In this document: one piece after another, positions 29,728-38,308 of the stretch | Layout of the letters: every line of letters begins with the position of its first letter | How positions within the stretch are numbered: the stretch's first letter is position 1 | NCBI GenBank assembly: GCA_021769525.1 | Contig: JAETSQ010000023.1 | Coordinates: forward strand, 1 to 40,163 | DNA: 40,163 nt | Direction: 5' to 3' | DNA from: Oscillospiraceae bacterium | GTDB taxonomy: Bacteria; Bacillota; Clostridia; Oscillospirales; Ruminococcaceae | The notes under the pieces: model-generated | Seen by the model: the letters and a program-made list of their open reading frames with translations, nothing else | Told to the model about the DNA's origin: nothing | Database searches by the model: none | Position numbers and translations under genes: made by a program

Positions 29728-30846
29728 TTATATCTTCCCGCTGCTCTTCTGCTTCAGGTACTCATTGATGAAGCCGTCCAGGTCCCCGTCCATCACCGCC
29801 TGGACGTTGCTGGTCTCAAAGCCGGTGCGGTGGTCCTTCACCATGGTGTAGGGCATAAAAACATAGGAACGTATCTGGCTGCCCCAGGCGATGTCCTTCT
29901 GGTCCCCCTTGATGTCCTCGATCTTATCCAGGTGCTCCCGCTCCTTGATCTCGATGAGCTTGGAGCGGAGCATATTCATGGCCACTTCCCGGTTCTGGAA
30001 CTGGCTGCGCTCCACCTGGCAGGCCACCACGATGCCGGTGGGGATGTGGGTGAGGCGGACCGCGGAGGAGGTCTTGTTCACCTTCTGGCCGCCGGCGCCG
30101 CTGGAGCGGTAGACGTCCATCTTGATGTCCTCCTCCCGGATCTCCACCGACATATCGGCGGTGATCTCCGGCATCACCTCCAGGGAGGCAAAGGAGGTCT
30201 GGCGGCGGCCGGAGGCGTCAAAGGGGGAGACCCGCACCAGGCGGTGGACCCCGGTCTCCGCCTTCAGGTAGCCGTAGGCGTTGGGCCCCTCCACCAGGAT
30301 GGAGGCGGACTTGATCCCCGCCTCGTCCCCGTCCAGGTAGTCCAGGATCTTGTAGGTGAAGCCCTTCTTTTCGATGTACATGGTGTACATCCGGTAGAGC
30401 ATCTGGGCCCAGTCCTGTGCCTCGGTGCCACCCGCCCCTGCGTGGAAGGTGAGAATGGCGTTGCGGCTGTCATATTCCCCGGTGAGGAGGGTGGAGAGGG
30501 TCATGGACTCCATCTCCTTCTGGAGGGCATCGGTATCCCGGAGGGCCTCCTCGTAAACCGAGCCGTCCTCCTCCCCGATCCCCAGCTCCACCAGGGTAAG
30601 GGTGTCCTCATAGAGGGCGGTGAGGCGGCGGTAGCCCTCCAGCTTCCCCTTCACCGCCCCCGCCCGCTGGAGGATCTTCTGGGAGGCCTCGGCGTTATCC
30701 CAGAAGCCCGGCTCGGCGGTGCGCTGGTCCAGCTCCTGGCTCTCCACCTCCAGGCGGTCGATGTCCAGCGCCTGGCGCAGCTCCCGGAGCTGGGGCTCCA
30801 GGGCGGTGAGGCGCAGTCTCAGTTCTTCCAGTTCCAGTATCGGCAT
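29728..30846 (-). CDS. prfB: Peptide chain release factor 2
   Basis: A 372-residue class I release factor that recognises UGA and UAA stop codons. The codon-reading tripeptide SPF is present (VRVSPFDASGRRQTSF), and the GGQ loop (SSGAGGQKVNKTSSAVRL) that triggers peptide release is intact. In most bacteria the gene contains an in-frame UGA near codon 25 bypassed by +1 frameshifting; here the site reads CTG GAC (L27 D28) in one continuous frame, with no UGA. The ATG at 30846 fits the family start; an ATG ten codons upstream also exists. It is monocistronic, with its own promoter at 30925-30953. Confidence 0.96.
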   Translation of the reverse strand: MPILELEELRLRLTALEPQLRELRQALDIDRLEVESQELDQRTAEPGFWDNAEASQKILQRAGAVKGKLEGYRRLTALYEDTLTLVELGIGEEDGSVYEEALRDTDALQKEMESMTLSTLLTGEYDSRNAILTFHAGAGGTEAQDWAQMLYRMYTMYIEKKGFTYKILDYLDGDEAGIKSASILVEGPNAYGYLKAETGVHRLVRVSPFDASGRRQTSFASLEVMPEITADMSVEIREEDIKMDVYRSSGAGGQKVNKTSSAVRLTHIPTGIVVACQVERSQFQNREVAMNMLRSKLIEIKEREHLDKIEDIKGDQKDIAWGSQIRSYVFMPYTMVKDHRTGFETSNVQAVMDGDLDGFINEYLKQKSSGKI

Positions 30847-30924
30847 GGCAAAATACCCCTTCGCATGGGACGCCATCCTCCCGTTTTGGGGCGCCGGCGT
30901 CCGGAAATCTCATCGTGCTGTCCT

Positions 30925-30953
30925 ATTGTATCCTATTTTCTCCCAAATGTAAA
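30925..30953 (-). promoter_or_regulatory. Promoter of prfB
   Basis: On the minus strand TTTACA (30948-30953), a 17-base spacer and TACAAT (30925-30930). Confidence 0.7.
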
Positions 30954-31078
30954 GGATTTTGGGGACAGAGCCCCACCATAAACCCCCGCGTCCCGCCGCA
31001 TCCGCGGCAAATTTTCCGCTTTTCGCCGCCAATACAGCCTGAAACCGGTCTTTTGGCGGAAACTTTACAATTATTTCA

Positions 31079-31107
31079 TTGCAAAGCGGCGGTTCCTGGC
31101 CTATAAT
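31079..31107 (+). promoter_or_regulatory. Promoter of the RING/zinc-ribbon membrane protein gene
   Basis: TTGCAA (31079-31084), a 17-base spacer and TATAAT (31102-31107). Confidence 0.75.
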
Positions 31108-31139
31108 ATGCTGTAGCTACAAAATTAGGAGTTGATACT

Positions 31140-32189
31140 GTGTCGAATTACACGGGATACCGGTGTCCGGTATGTGGGAAGGCTTTCATCCGGGAGGACG
31201 ATGTGGTGGTCTGCCCCGACTGCGGCACTCCCCACCACCGGGAATGCTACCGGAGCCTTGGACACTGTGCCCATGAAGAAAAACACGCCACAGGGGAGCA
31301 GTGGTCTCCCGGTTCCGGGGAGGACGGGGATCCTGCCGCCCGGCAGCAGGCGGCCATCCTCTGCCCCCGGTGCGGCTCCCACAACCCAGCGGGAAATATC
31401 TTCTGCCAGGTGTGCGGGCAGCAGCTCACTGCGGGGCAGGCTCCCGGAGGCCCTTTTCCGGGCGATGCTCAGCAGGGCTATCGTTCCGCCCAGGATGGCA
31501 GCCCGGCCTCCGGCACCGCTCAGGGCACTGGCACTCCGCCCCCCTGGGTCCAAGACCTCTTCACCGGGATGATGGAGGAACCGGAGATCGCCCCCGGCAT
31601 CTCCAACCGGGAGGTCTGCGACTATGTGGGGCCCAACAGCCTGGTGTTTCTGGTGCGCTTTCAGCGCCTGCTCCGCTCCGGGGCCAGGATCTCCGTCAAC
31701 TGGTGCGCCTTCTTCTTCTCCTTCCTCTACTGCTTCTACCGCAAGATGTACAAGATGGGGGCGGTGCTGCTGGGCATCACCATCGCCGCCATGGTCCCGA
31801 TGCTGCTGGCCTTCATCCCTCTGATACCTACCTGTTCCGAGATGCTCCAGCAGGGCACCCTTACCATAGAAAACCTCAACGCTTTGCTCCTGCTGCCCGT
31901 GGCCCAGCCCTTTGTGCTGGCCTCCAACATTTCCAGCTTTGTCCAGCTTGCCATCCGCTTCTTCTGCGGGTTCTTCTTCAACCCCGCCTACTGTAAGCAG
32001 GTCTGCCGGGGCATCCGGACGGTGCGGGAGCGGGGCCATTTTTCCTCCGGGTCGCCGGAGTACCGCTATGCCCTCATCCGCCAGGGCGGGGTGAACGTCA
32101 ACGCCGTGCTGGTGGCTGTCTGCTCCCTGATGGTGCTGTACATCCTCGGCGTCTACCTGATCCTCGGCCTCAATCTCTCCCTCCTGTGA
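31140..32189 (+). CDS. Membrane protein with prokaryotic RING finger and zinc ribbon
   Basis: A 349-residue protein. Residues 1-45 carry a RING-like zinc pattern (YRCPVCGKAF, VVVCPDCGTPHHRECYR, GHC), as in the prokaryotic RING finger family (RING_Prok). A second zinc ribbon follows (ILCPRCGSHNPAGNIFCQVCG, about 73-94, two CxxC). After a Gly/Gln/Pro-rich linker comes a C-terminal membrane part with about three helices (around residues 185-230, 250-285 and 318-345), the first preceded by a DUF2628-like VNWCAFFFSFLYCFYRKMY. The function is unknown; bacterial RING proteins are not shown to be ubiquitin ligases. The start is GTG with GGAG 8 bases upstream. galU follows after 31 bases. Confidence 0.8.
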   Translation: MSNYTGYRCPVCGKAFIREDDVVVCPDCGTPHHRECYRSLGHCAHEEKHATGEQWSPGSGEDGDPAARQQAAILCPRCGSHNPAGNIFCQVCGQQLTAGQAPGGPFPGDAQQGYRSAQDGSPASGTAQGTGTPPPWVQDLFTGMMEEPEIAPGISNREVCDYVGPNSLVFLVRFQRLLRSGARISVNWCAFFFSFLYCFYRKMYKMGAVLLGITIAAMVPMLLAFIPLIPTCSEMLQQGTLTIENLNALLLLPVAQPFVLASNISSFVQLAIRFFCGFFFNPAYCKQVCRGIRTVRERGHFSSGSPEYRYALIRQGGVNVNAVLVAVCSLMVLYILGVYLILGLNLSLL

Positions 32190-32220
32190 CCCCAATCAAC
32201 GAACAAGGACGGTTTTTCCC

Positions 32221-33096
32221 ATGAATGTGACAAAAGCAGTGATCCCCGCCGCCGGTCTGGGCACCCGTGTCCTCCCCGCCACCAAATCGGTCCCCAAGGA
32301 GATGCTCCCCATCGTGGACCGCCCCGCCATCCACTACATCGTGGAGGAGGCGGTGCGGGCGGGCATCACCGATATACTCATCATCACCAGCCGGGGAAAA
32401 TCCAGCGTGGAGGACTACTTCGACCGGGCCCCGGAGCTGGAAGAGCGGCTGCTCAGTTCCGGCAAGGAGGAGCTTTACCGCCAGATCATGGACGTCACCC
32501 GGATGGCCAACATCCAGTACGTCCGCCAGCAGGAGGCCAAAGGGCTGGGCCACGCGGTGCTCTGCGCCAAGAGCTTTGTGGGCAGGGATCCCTTCGCGGT
32601 CCTCTACGGGGACGATGTCATCGTCTCCCCGCCGGACAAGCCGGCCATCGGCCAGCTGTGTGAAGCCTACGACCGCTACGGCCTGGGGGTGGTGGGGATG
32701 AAGGAAGTCACCCCGGAGCAGATCCTCAAGTACTCCTCCCTGGCGGTGGAGCCCCTGGAGGGCCGCACCTACCGGGTCACCGACATGGTGGAAAAGCCGG
32801 CCCCGGATAAGGTCCTCTCCCTCTACTCCATCCTGGGGCGGTGCGTTCTCCCCGCGGAGGTCTTCTCCATCCTGGAGAGCACCCCGCCGGGGGCCGGAGG
32901 GGAGCTCCAGCTCACCGACGCCATGCGCACCCTCACTCACGCCCAGGGGATGACCGGGGTGGACTACATCGGCAAGCGGTACGACATGGGCAACAAGCTG
33001 GGGGTGCTGGAGGCCATCGTGGAGGTGGGAGCCGCCCACCCGGAGATCGGGGAGGGCTTTAAGGCCTATCTGCGGGAGTTCTGCAAGACGCTGTAA
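32221..33096 (+). CDS. galU: UTP--glucose-1-phosphate uridylyltransferase
   Basis: A 291-residue nucleotidyltransferase that makes UDP-glucose from UTP and glucose-1-phosphate for polysaccharides, glycolipids and teichoic acid decoration. The nucleotide-binding loop AAGLGTRVLPATKSVPKEM at the N-terminus is the family signature. Further marks are YIVEEAVRAGITDILIITSR, QQEAKGLGHAVLCAK, DDVIVS (metal-binding Asp) and VEKPAPDK (sugar-binding). The length is standard. It lies 31 bases downstream of the RING/zinc-ribbon gene and may be co-transcribed. Confidence 0.96.
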   Translation: MNVTKAVIPAAGLGTRVLPATKSVPKEMLPIVDRPAIHYIVEEAVRAGITDILIITSRGKSSVEDYFDRAPELEERLLSSGKEELYRQIMDVTRMANIQYVRQQEAKGLGHAVLCAKSFVGRDPFAVLYGDDVIVSPPDKPAIGQLCEAYDRYGLGVVGMKEVTPEQILKYSSLAVEPLEGRTYRVTDMVEKPAPDKVLSLYSILGRCVLPAEVFSILESTPPGAGGELQLTDAMRTLTHAQGMTGVDYIGKRYDMGNKLGVLEAIVEVGAAHPEIGEGFKAYLREFCKTL

Positions 33097-33173
33097 CGCT
33101 TCTTTCGGGTCCTCCCGCAGGATTTCTGCTTCATCTACGCACCGATTTTTTTGCTTTTAAAGCGGCGGAAGGC

Positions 33174-33202
33174 TTGACAAGCGGGCCCGGCGCCGCTATA
33201 AT
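33174..33202 (+). promoter_or_regulatory. Consensus promoter of rpsF-ssb-rpsR
   Basis: TTGACA (33174-33179), a 17-base GC-rich spacer and TATAAT (33197-33202): a fully consensus promoter, fitting a ribosomal protein operon. Confidence 0.9.
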
Positions 33203-33236
33203 TTTAGTGTTATGCCATTTGTTGGCTTAACTCCTT

Positions 33237-33257
33237 GCCCCATTGGAACTATGGGGC
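33237..33257 (+). promoter_or_regulatory. Leader hairpin of the rpsF operon
   Basis: GCCCCAT and ATGGGGC form a perfect 7-bp stem around TGGAACT, about 27 bases before the rpsF start. S6 operons in many bacteria are repressed by the S6:S18 complex binding a leader structure. I cannot confirm the conserved binding motif here. Confidence 0.4.
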
Positions 33258-33284
33258 CTAATGTCCATAAGGAGGTGTAAAAAA

Positions 33285-33575
33285 ATGACCAAGCCCAACG
33301 CAAGCTATGAGACCATCATGGTGATCAGCACCAAGGATGGCGAGGAGGCCACCGCCGCTCTGGTGGAGAAGTTCAAGGCCCTCATCGAGCAGAACGGCAC
33401 CATCGATTCGGTGGATGACTGGGGCAAACGGCGTCTCGCCTACGAGATCCTGGACGAGACCGAGGGGCACTATGTGCTGGTGAACTTCACCTGCCCCCCC
33501 GAATTCCCCGCCGAGCTGGACCGCGTCTACAAGATCACGGACGGCGTCCTGCGTTCCCTCATCGTCGCCAAATAA
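33285..33575 (+). CDS. rpsF: 30S ribosomal protein S6
   Basis: A 96-residue S6 protein, which binds 16S rRNA with S18 in the platform of the small subunit. Typical parts: YETIMVISTKDGEEATAALV at the N-terminus, DDWGKRRLAYEI in the middle and VLRSLIV near the end. The start at 33285 has AAGGAGGTG 7 bases upstream. It is the first gene of the conserved rpsF-ssb-rpsR operon. Confidence 0.97.
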   Translation: MTKPNASYETIMVISTKDGEEATAALVEKFKALIEQNGTIDSVDDWGKRRLAYEILDETEGHYVLVNFTCPPEFPAELDRVYKITDGVLRSLIVAK

Positions 33576-33587
33576 GGAGGTATTGCT

Positions 33588-34031
33588 ATGTTTAACAAAG
33601 CGATCCTTATCGGGCGGCTGGTGGCCGATCCGGAACTGCGGCAGATCCCCAGCGGGGCCTATGTCACTACCTTCCGGATCGCCGTTGACCGGCGCTTCAA
33701 AGGCCAGGACGGCGAGCGCAAGGCGGATTTCATCGACATCGTTTCCTGGCGGCAGCAGGCGGAGTTTGTCTGCAAGTATTTCCATAAGGGGGATGCCATC
33801 GGCATCGACGGCTCCATCCAGACCCGGAACTACGAGGACCGCAACGGCAACAAGCGCACCGCCTTTGAGGTGGTAGCCGACAACGTCTTCTTTGTAGGCG
33901 GCAAAAACAGCGGCGGCTCCGCCCAGGCGGCGGCTCCTGCTGTGTCTGCTCCCGCGGCCCCCGTGAGTTATTCCAGCGGCGCCGACAGCGACTTTGAGGA
34001 AGTGGAGACCGACAACGACCTCCCCTTCTGA
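33588..34031 (+). CDS. ssb: Single-stranded DNA-binding protein
   Basis: A 147-residue SSB with an N-terminal OB fold (about 1-105; [20 protein letters not shown] and [20 protein letters not shown]), a short Ala/Pro/Ser linker and the acidic tip ending in DNDLPF that recruits replication and repair partners. It protects single-stranded DNA during replication. It is preceded by AAGGAGG and lies 12 bases after rpsF. Confidence 0.97.
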   Translation: MFNKAILIGRLVADPELRQIPSGAYVTTFRIAVDRRFKGQDGERKADFIDIVSWRQQAEFVCKYFHKGDAIGIDGSIQTRNYEDRNGNKRTAFEVVADNVFFVGGKNSGGSAQAAAPAVSAPAAPVSYSSGADSDFEEVETDNDLPF

Positions 34032-34080
34032 CCTATGCTCATCACCATCAACTTTACCTGAAAAGGAGGGTTTCATAACC

Positions 34081-34323
34081 ATGGAGCGTACCGACAGACC
34101 CATGCGTGACCGCCGGCCCCGCCGGAAGGTCTGCGCTTTCTGCGTGGATAAGATCGAGACCATCGACTACAAGGACGTCCCCCGCCTGCGCCGGTATCTT
34201 TCCGAGCGGGCCAAGATCGTCCCCCGCCGCGTCACCGGCACCTGCGCCCGGCATCAGCGGCAGCTGACCGTTGCCATCAAGCGCGCCCGTCACCTGGCGC
34301 TGCTCCCATACGTCAGCGACTGA
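34081..34323 (+). CDS. rpsR: 30S ribosomal protein S18
   Basis: An 80-residue S18 protein, partner of S6. [17 protein letters not shown] and the C-terminal [16 protein letters not shown] are family signatures. Cys in CAFC plus Cys and His in TCARHQ make a zinc-ribbon (C+ type) S18. The start at 34081 follows AAAAGGAGG by about 9 bases. It is the last gene of the operon, followed by a strong terminator. Confidence 0.97.
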   Translation: MERTDRPMRDRRPRRKVCAFCVDKIETIDYKDVPRLRRYLSERAKIVPRRVTGTCARHQRQLTVAIKRARHLALLPYVSD

Positions 34324-34341
34324 TCCCTGTACTGCCTGTCT

Positions 34342-34370
34342 GCCCCCTCCCATGCAGGAGGGGGCTTTTT
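34342..34370 (+). terminator. Intrinsic terminator of the rpsF operon
   Basis: GCCCCCTCC-CATGCA-GGAGGGGGC (9-bp perfect stem) followed by TTTTT. Confidence 0.9.
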
Positions 34371-34382
34371 CTGTGGGCAGAA

Positions 34383-34414
34383 AGACAGCCGGGCCTTCCT
34401 TACCCCGGCTGTCT
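34383..34414 (-). terminator. Terminator of the minus-strand cassette
   Basis: AGACAGCCGGG and CCCGGCTGTCT form an 11-bp perfect stem with a 10-base loop; on the minus strand TTTCTG follows. It lies 75 bases downstream of the SEL1 gene stop. Confidence 0.6.
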
Positions 34415-34488
34415 TTGACACACTTTTTCCAGAAAAACGCGGCCGCTCCCTTTTTCTCCCCAGGGGACCTGGGTGCAGAGGCCCTGCC

Positions 34489-35733
34489 TCAGCGGCGGAC
34501 CCACTTGCCGAACATGGTCTTTTTGAAGCGCAGCAGGGCCTCCTGGGCGGGGCGGTAGTTCCCGGCCTTTTGGAGGTACTCCACCCCCTTGCCGATGTCC
34601 TCCGGGACCCCCATGCCGTCGGCGTAGATGAGCCCCAGGCCGTAGCTCTTCCGGGCGCTGTTGTATTTCGCCTCCTCAAAGAGGGTCCGGGCGCGGACAG
34701 GATCCTGCTGGCAGCCGTACCCAAAGAGATAGCAGAGACCCAGCATATCGTTGCCCCAGTTGTTGCCGTTGCGGTGGGCCTGCTCAAAGAGCTGCACCGC
34801 GCGGGCACGGTCCTGGGGGATGCCGTCCTTCCCCTCAAAGTACATCTCCCCGGCGATGTTGGCGCAGCCGATGCTATCGGGGTCCGCCAGGCCCTTCTCG
34901 CAGCACTCCATGGCGTAGCGCAGGTCCTTCTGGACCCCCTTGCCCAGCTGGTAGGCCTGGGCCGGGTAATACCAGGCGGAAAGCTGTCCTTTCTTCGCGG
35001 CGGCGATGGCCAGCTCCACCCCCTCTTTTTCCCGGCCCTTGGTGTTTGTGAGGGTCTTGGCGTACCGCTCCATCCAGTCGGGGTAGCCCAGCTGGGCCCC
35101 CAGCTGCTCCACCTCGGCGGCCTTCTCCTTCTGGGGGGCTACCAGGCCCTCCTCCCCGTCGTTGTAGAGATTATAGAGATTCCGCCCGGCAAAGCCCATG
35201 CCGCCCCGGAAGGCCTTCTCAAACCAGGGGATGCAGGCCAGGGTGCAGTCCCGCAGATAGGCCCCGAAGCCGTCCTTGGTAGGGAAGGTCTCCGGGCCCT
35301 TGCCCTCGATGCGGACGATGTCCAGCCAGAAATAGGTGTTGCCGATCATATTCTGAGCGAAGAGGCAGCCGGCCTCCGCCTTCTCCCGCACCACATCCCA
35401 GGCCTCCTTCAGGTTTGCGAAGGGCATGGCCTCCTCCATCTCCGGGGTGAGCATCCCACAGCGCATGGCCCCCAGGACGCCCATGGCGCTCCCCTGGCGG
35501 ATGCTCTGGCGGACGTAGTACTCCACCCCGTTGTCATCCTCCGGGTAGGGGTGATATTTCCAGCTGTACTGGGGGCCGGAAAGGCACCGGGAGGCGATGT
35601 AGGAGGCGTCCCCGTCCCCTGCCGCCGCCGCGGTCTGCAAGGCCGCCAGGGCCGCCTTGGCCCGGTCGTTATCGTAGCAGTAATAGATGTCCTCCAGGGC
35701 TTTGTCCACCACGTCGCTGAAATACTTTCCCAT
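34489..35733 (-). CDS. SEL1-like (TPR-type) repeat protein
   Basis: A 414-residue soluble protein built of SEL1-like helical repeats, each about 36 residues with the pattern A-x3-G-x-LY-x-G-x-G-V-x-D-x2-A-x2-W-(F/Y)-x2-A. Clear repeats in the C-terminal half are AYQLGKGVQKDLRYAMECCE, MYFEGKDGIPQDRARAVQLF, CYLFGYGCQQDPVRARTLF and IYADGMGVPEDIGKGVEYLQ. The N-terminal half is more divergent. Such repeats are scaffolds for protein interaction. It has no signal peptide, so it is cytosolic. It is the last gene of the minus-strand cassette, 63 bases after its neighbour, and has its own GGAGAGAAG site. Confidence 0.88.
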   Translation of the reverse strand: MGKYFSDVVDKALEDIYYCYDNDRAKAALAALQTAAAAGDGDASYIASRCLSGPQYSWKYHPYPEDDNGVEYYVRQSIRQGSAMGVLGAMRCGMLTPEMEEAMPFANLKEAWDVVREKAEAGCLFAQNMIGNTYFWLDIVRIEGKGPETFPTKDGFGAYLRDCTLACIPWFEKAFRGGMGFAGRNLYNLYNDGEEGLVAPQKEKAAEVEQLGAQLGYPDWMERYAKTLTNTKGREKEGVELAIAAAKKGQLSAWYYPAQAYQLGKGVQKDLRYAMECCEKGLADPDSIGCANIAGEMYFEGKDGIPQDRARAVQLFEQAHRNGNNWGNDMLGLCYLFGYGCQQDPVRARTLFEEAKYNSARKSYGLGLIYADGMGVPEDIGKGVEYLQKAGNYRPAQEALLRFKKTMFGKWVRR

Positions 35734-35796
35734 CTTTTGCTTCTCTCCTTCTGTCCGTCATTTTATCTTCTCCCGTCCGGTTTCCCGCGGGAGGAT

Positions 35797-36294
35797 CTAC
35801 TTCTTTTTGCCCTTGTTGTCCCCCAGCATCTTCCCCTGGTCCTCTTTGGCCTTCATCCGGCGGGTCTGCTCCGGAGTGGCGGCGCTCAGCTGCACCGGCT
35901 GCCAGCCCCGGCCAAAGTCCGGGGCCTCCCCGGTCTCCACCAGGGCCAAAAGCACCTGCCGGGCCTTTTCCGCCGAGGTGAGGGGCGCACCCTGGTTCCT
36001 CTCCGCCCACTTCTGGGAGGAAAAGGTCTGGATATACCCCGCGGTGGGCGCCTCCCCGCCGGGCTCCCGGAGCATCGCCACCAGCATCAGGCCGCTGCTC
36101 CCCCGGTCCCGCACGCAGTTTACGGCTATCAGCTCCAGACCGTCCTCCGCCGGGATAGGGGGCTCCGGCTCGATGCGGAACTGCTGCCCCGGCTGGAGCT
36201 TCTCCAACTGGGCCGCCACCGTTTCCCCTGTCACCGGGGTGATGCGCCGCTGGCCGTCGGCATAGTCGGTGAGCACAAACTGCTGTCCTTCCAT
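35797..36294 (-). CDS. Unknown protein, free-standing paralogue of a domain in the membrane protein
   Basis: A 165-residue soluble protein with no family I recognise. Residues 4-143 resemble residues about 261-388 of the 522-residue membrane protein two genes upstream. Shared points in order: a GxR then VT-ExVAxQ-E-LQxGQ, PPIPA, LxAxNCVR, a LVAxL strand, and DFGRGWQPVQ against VFGEGWQAVQ, then APE/TPE. The last 20 residues are Lys-rich. The ATG at 36294 follows GGGAGGAA by 5 bases. The relation suggests a duplicated domain used once as part of a membrane protein and once as a soluble partner or competitor. Confidence 0.75.
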   Translation of the reverse strand: MEGQQFVLTDYADGQRRITPVTGETVAAQLEKLQPGQQFRIEPEPPIPAEDGLELIAVNCVRDRGSSGLMLVAMLREPGGEAPTAGYIQTFSSQKWAERNQGAPLTSAEKARQVLLALVETGEAPDFGRGWQPVQLSAATPEQTRRMKAKEDQGKMLGDNKGKKK

Positions 36295-36313
36295 CACAGT
36301 TCCTCCCATTCTT

Positions 36314-36658
36314 TCATTTCCTCCTGCAAACGGTATTCCCCAGGATCACGATGGCCGCCGCCACCAGCACCGCCGCCGCGGCGAAAAATCCGGCGAACTC
36401 CGCCGGCAGGGTATCCTCCCAGAGGGCCATGACCGCCAGCAGAACCGTGAGCACCGCCATCCCGCCGCCGGTGACCCGGCAAAGACGCTTTTTATCGTAC
36501 CGCCCCTTTTCCTCCTCCGGGGCGGTGTTATACCCCGCGATGAGCCAGCTCCCCCGGCCCAGCAGCAGGACCAGGGAGAGGACCGCGAAGAGGATCACCA
36601 CCAGATACAGGACCCAGTCCGGGCCTGTGGAAATATCTGCCAGGGTCTGTCCGCTCAC
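36314..36658 (-). CDS. DUF3784 family membrane protein
   Basis: A 114-residue membrane protein with three hydrophobic helices (about 17-34, 63-80 and 86-108). The loop between the first two carries SWLIAGYNTAPEEEKGRYD, the signature of DUF3784, a family of small Firmicute membrane proteins without known function. It lies 10 bases after the large membrane protein gene and 19 bases before the small paralogue gene, so it is in the middle of the operon. It may be a membrane partner of the large protein. Confidence 0.85.
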   Translation of the reverse strand: MSGQTLADISTGPDWVLYLVVILFAVLSLVLLLGRGSWLIAGYNTAPEEEKGRYDKKRLCRVTGGGMAVLTVLLAVMALWEDTLPAEFAGFFAAAAVLVAAAIVILGNTVCRRK

Positions 36659-36668
36659 CGCTCATCCC

Positions 36669-38237
36669 TCACTTTTTGACGGCGCTCTTTTTCTCCTGCT
36701 TTTCCAGTTTCTCTACCCGCTTTTCCCACTCCTTGGTGACTTCCTTCCAGCGGTCAAAGCCCTCCGGCAGCCGCCCTTCCAGGCAGCCTATGAACCACTC
36801 CGCCGCCTGGCGGCCGGTGGTCTTCTCCCGGTAGGTGCGGAAAGCTCCGTTTTGGGGCAGGGCGATCTGGATAGTGGTGCGGGCGTCGCTCTTATCCCCG
36901 GCATCCAGCAGGATGAGGCGGGGCGGCAGCCAGAGGATGGCCCCCTTATAGCTGCCCTCCGCCACCTTTTGGGCGGCCAGCTCCACATCCCGGCGGGAGA
37001 ACCGCTCATATTTCCGGCTGGTCCCGGTGCCGTCGGTGATGTTCAGGTAGGGAGCGCTCCCCTGCTGCCCCGCTTCCTCCGGGGCGGTGCGCACCTGAAC
37101 GGCCTGCCAGCCCTCCCCAAAGACATCCGGGGCCCCATGGGTCTCCAGCAGGCGGTCCAGCACCTCCAGGACCCTTTCCTTTTTTGCGCCGATCATCCCA
37201 AAGCCCCGCATGGGGACGGAGGAACCGGTGGTCTTCAGGATGGCCACCAGCCAAAGGCTCCCGTCCCCCTGGCGGACGCAGTTGAGGGCCACGAGCTCCT
37301 CGGTGATGCCGGGGCCCAGCTCCTTCATCCCCGCCGGGATGGGCGGGGTGGGATTCAGGGTCATCCCCTGGCCGTTTTGGAGGGCCTCGATCTGCTGCGC
37401 CACCAGCTCCCTGGTCACCTGGGAGGTGCGCCGGCCGTTTACCATGGTGAGGGCAAAGCCGGAGACCACCCCCTCCGCGGCGGGGGTGGAGGCGGAGCGC
37501 TCCGCCGTCTTGGCCTGGCGAAGGCGGAAGTCGTGTTCCCGGCGGTCCCAGTCGTCCTGGGAGCAGCCGATGACTTTAAGGTAGTCGTTATAATCACCAA
37601 AATCGGCAGCGGGAGCGCGCAGGCGCAGGCACCGGATGGCGGCATCCAGTTCCCGGTAGTCCATCATATCGGTGACCTGGCTCTGCTGGCGGTGGTCCAA
37701 AATGATCAGCTGGGTGATCTGCCGGTTGCCGCCCCCGCCGCTGCGGTAATGAATTTCGTGGCGGCGGTACACCCCCCGGATGTTAGGGATGTAGCTGGCC
37801 TCATCCCCCAGCACCCACTCCCGGCCGATGCCCACCTTCTCAAACCAGTTGGCGCCGGCGGCCAGGTCCCGGTCCACCATGGCGAAGAGCTCCTGCCAAT
37901 CGGGGGCCTCCTCCGGCCTGGGGAGCTGGGCGCGGATGGAGCGGGCCAGGGTGCTCTTCCCCGGCTGGAGAGAATCCCGCAGGGAGGTGAAGCACTCCCA
38001 CACCCCTGCCGCCGCAAAGCCGGCGCAGGCCAGCCAGCCCACCCCCAGCTTTATGTAGTCCATAAGCTCCCAGCCGGTCCGGTCCCCGCCCAGCTCCGTA
38101 AAGCTGTAGACACCCATGCACAGCCCCAGGAAGAGGAACAGCAGGCCCCAGAGGACACGGGCGGCGCGGCCTTTTGCCCGGTCCAGGCAGTAGGTGGCCC
38201 GGACCTCCTTGGTGTTCCGGTCGGTGGTCATCTGCAT
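36669..38237 (-). CDS. Unknown two-helix membrane protein with duplicated internal domain
   Basis: A 522-residue protein of no family I recognise. Two membrane helices lie near the N-terminus (about 27-46 and 61-82), separated by a short loop. Then follow three soluble parts: an alpha/beta part (about 100-225; FEKVGIGREWVLGDEASYIP and ITQLIILDHRQQ), a middle domain (about 261-388) similar to the 165-residue protein encoded two genes downstream, and a C-terminal part (about 410-490; GAILWLPPRLILLDAGDKSD). A Lys-rich tail follows. The start at 38237 has GGGGGA 8 bases upstream. It is the first gene of the four-gene unit behind a good promoter. Membrane-bound sensing is a guess from layout only. 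Confidence 0.75.
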   Translation of the reverse strand: MQMTTDRNTKEVRATYCLDRAKGRAARVLWGLLFLFLGLCMGVYSFTELGGDRTGWELMDYIKLGVGWLACAGFAAAGVWECFTSLRDSLQPGKSTLARSIRAQLPRPEEAPDWQELFAMVDRDLAAGANWFEKVGIGREWVLGDEASYIPNIRGVYRRHEIHYRSGGGGNRQITQLIILDHRQQSQVTDMMDYRELDAAIRCLRLRAPAADFGDYNDYLKVIGCSQDDWDRREHDFRLRQAKTAERSASTPAAEGVVSGFALTMVNGRRTSQVTRELVAQQIEALQNGQGMTLNPTPPIPAGMKELGPGITEELVALNCVRQGDGSLWLVAILKTTGSSVPMRGFGMIGAKKERVLEVLDRLLETHGAPDVFGEGWQAVQVRTAPEEAGQQGSAPYLNITDGTGTSRKYERFSRRDVELAAQKVAEGSYKGAILWLPPRLILLDAGDKSDARTTIQIALPQNGAFRTYREKTTGRQAAEWFIGCLEGRLPEGFDRWKEVTKEWEKRVEKLEKQEKKSAVKK

Positions 38238-38308
38238 TGCGGCGATCCCCCATATCTGCCCGGTTTCCCCTCCGGGGGAGCCGGGATATTCCAAAATATG
38301 CTGGTTTT

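Noticed and set aside
34570-36432. A 620-codon plus-strand open frame
   Set aside because: Antisense to the SEL1 repeat protein and the small paralogue; the repeats prove the minus-strand frame.
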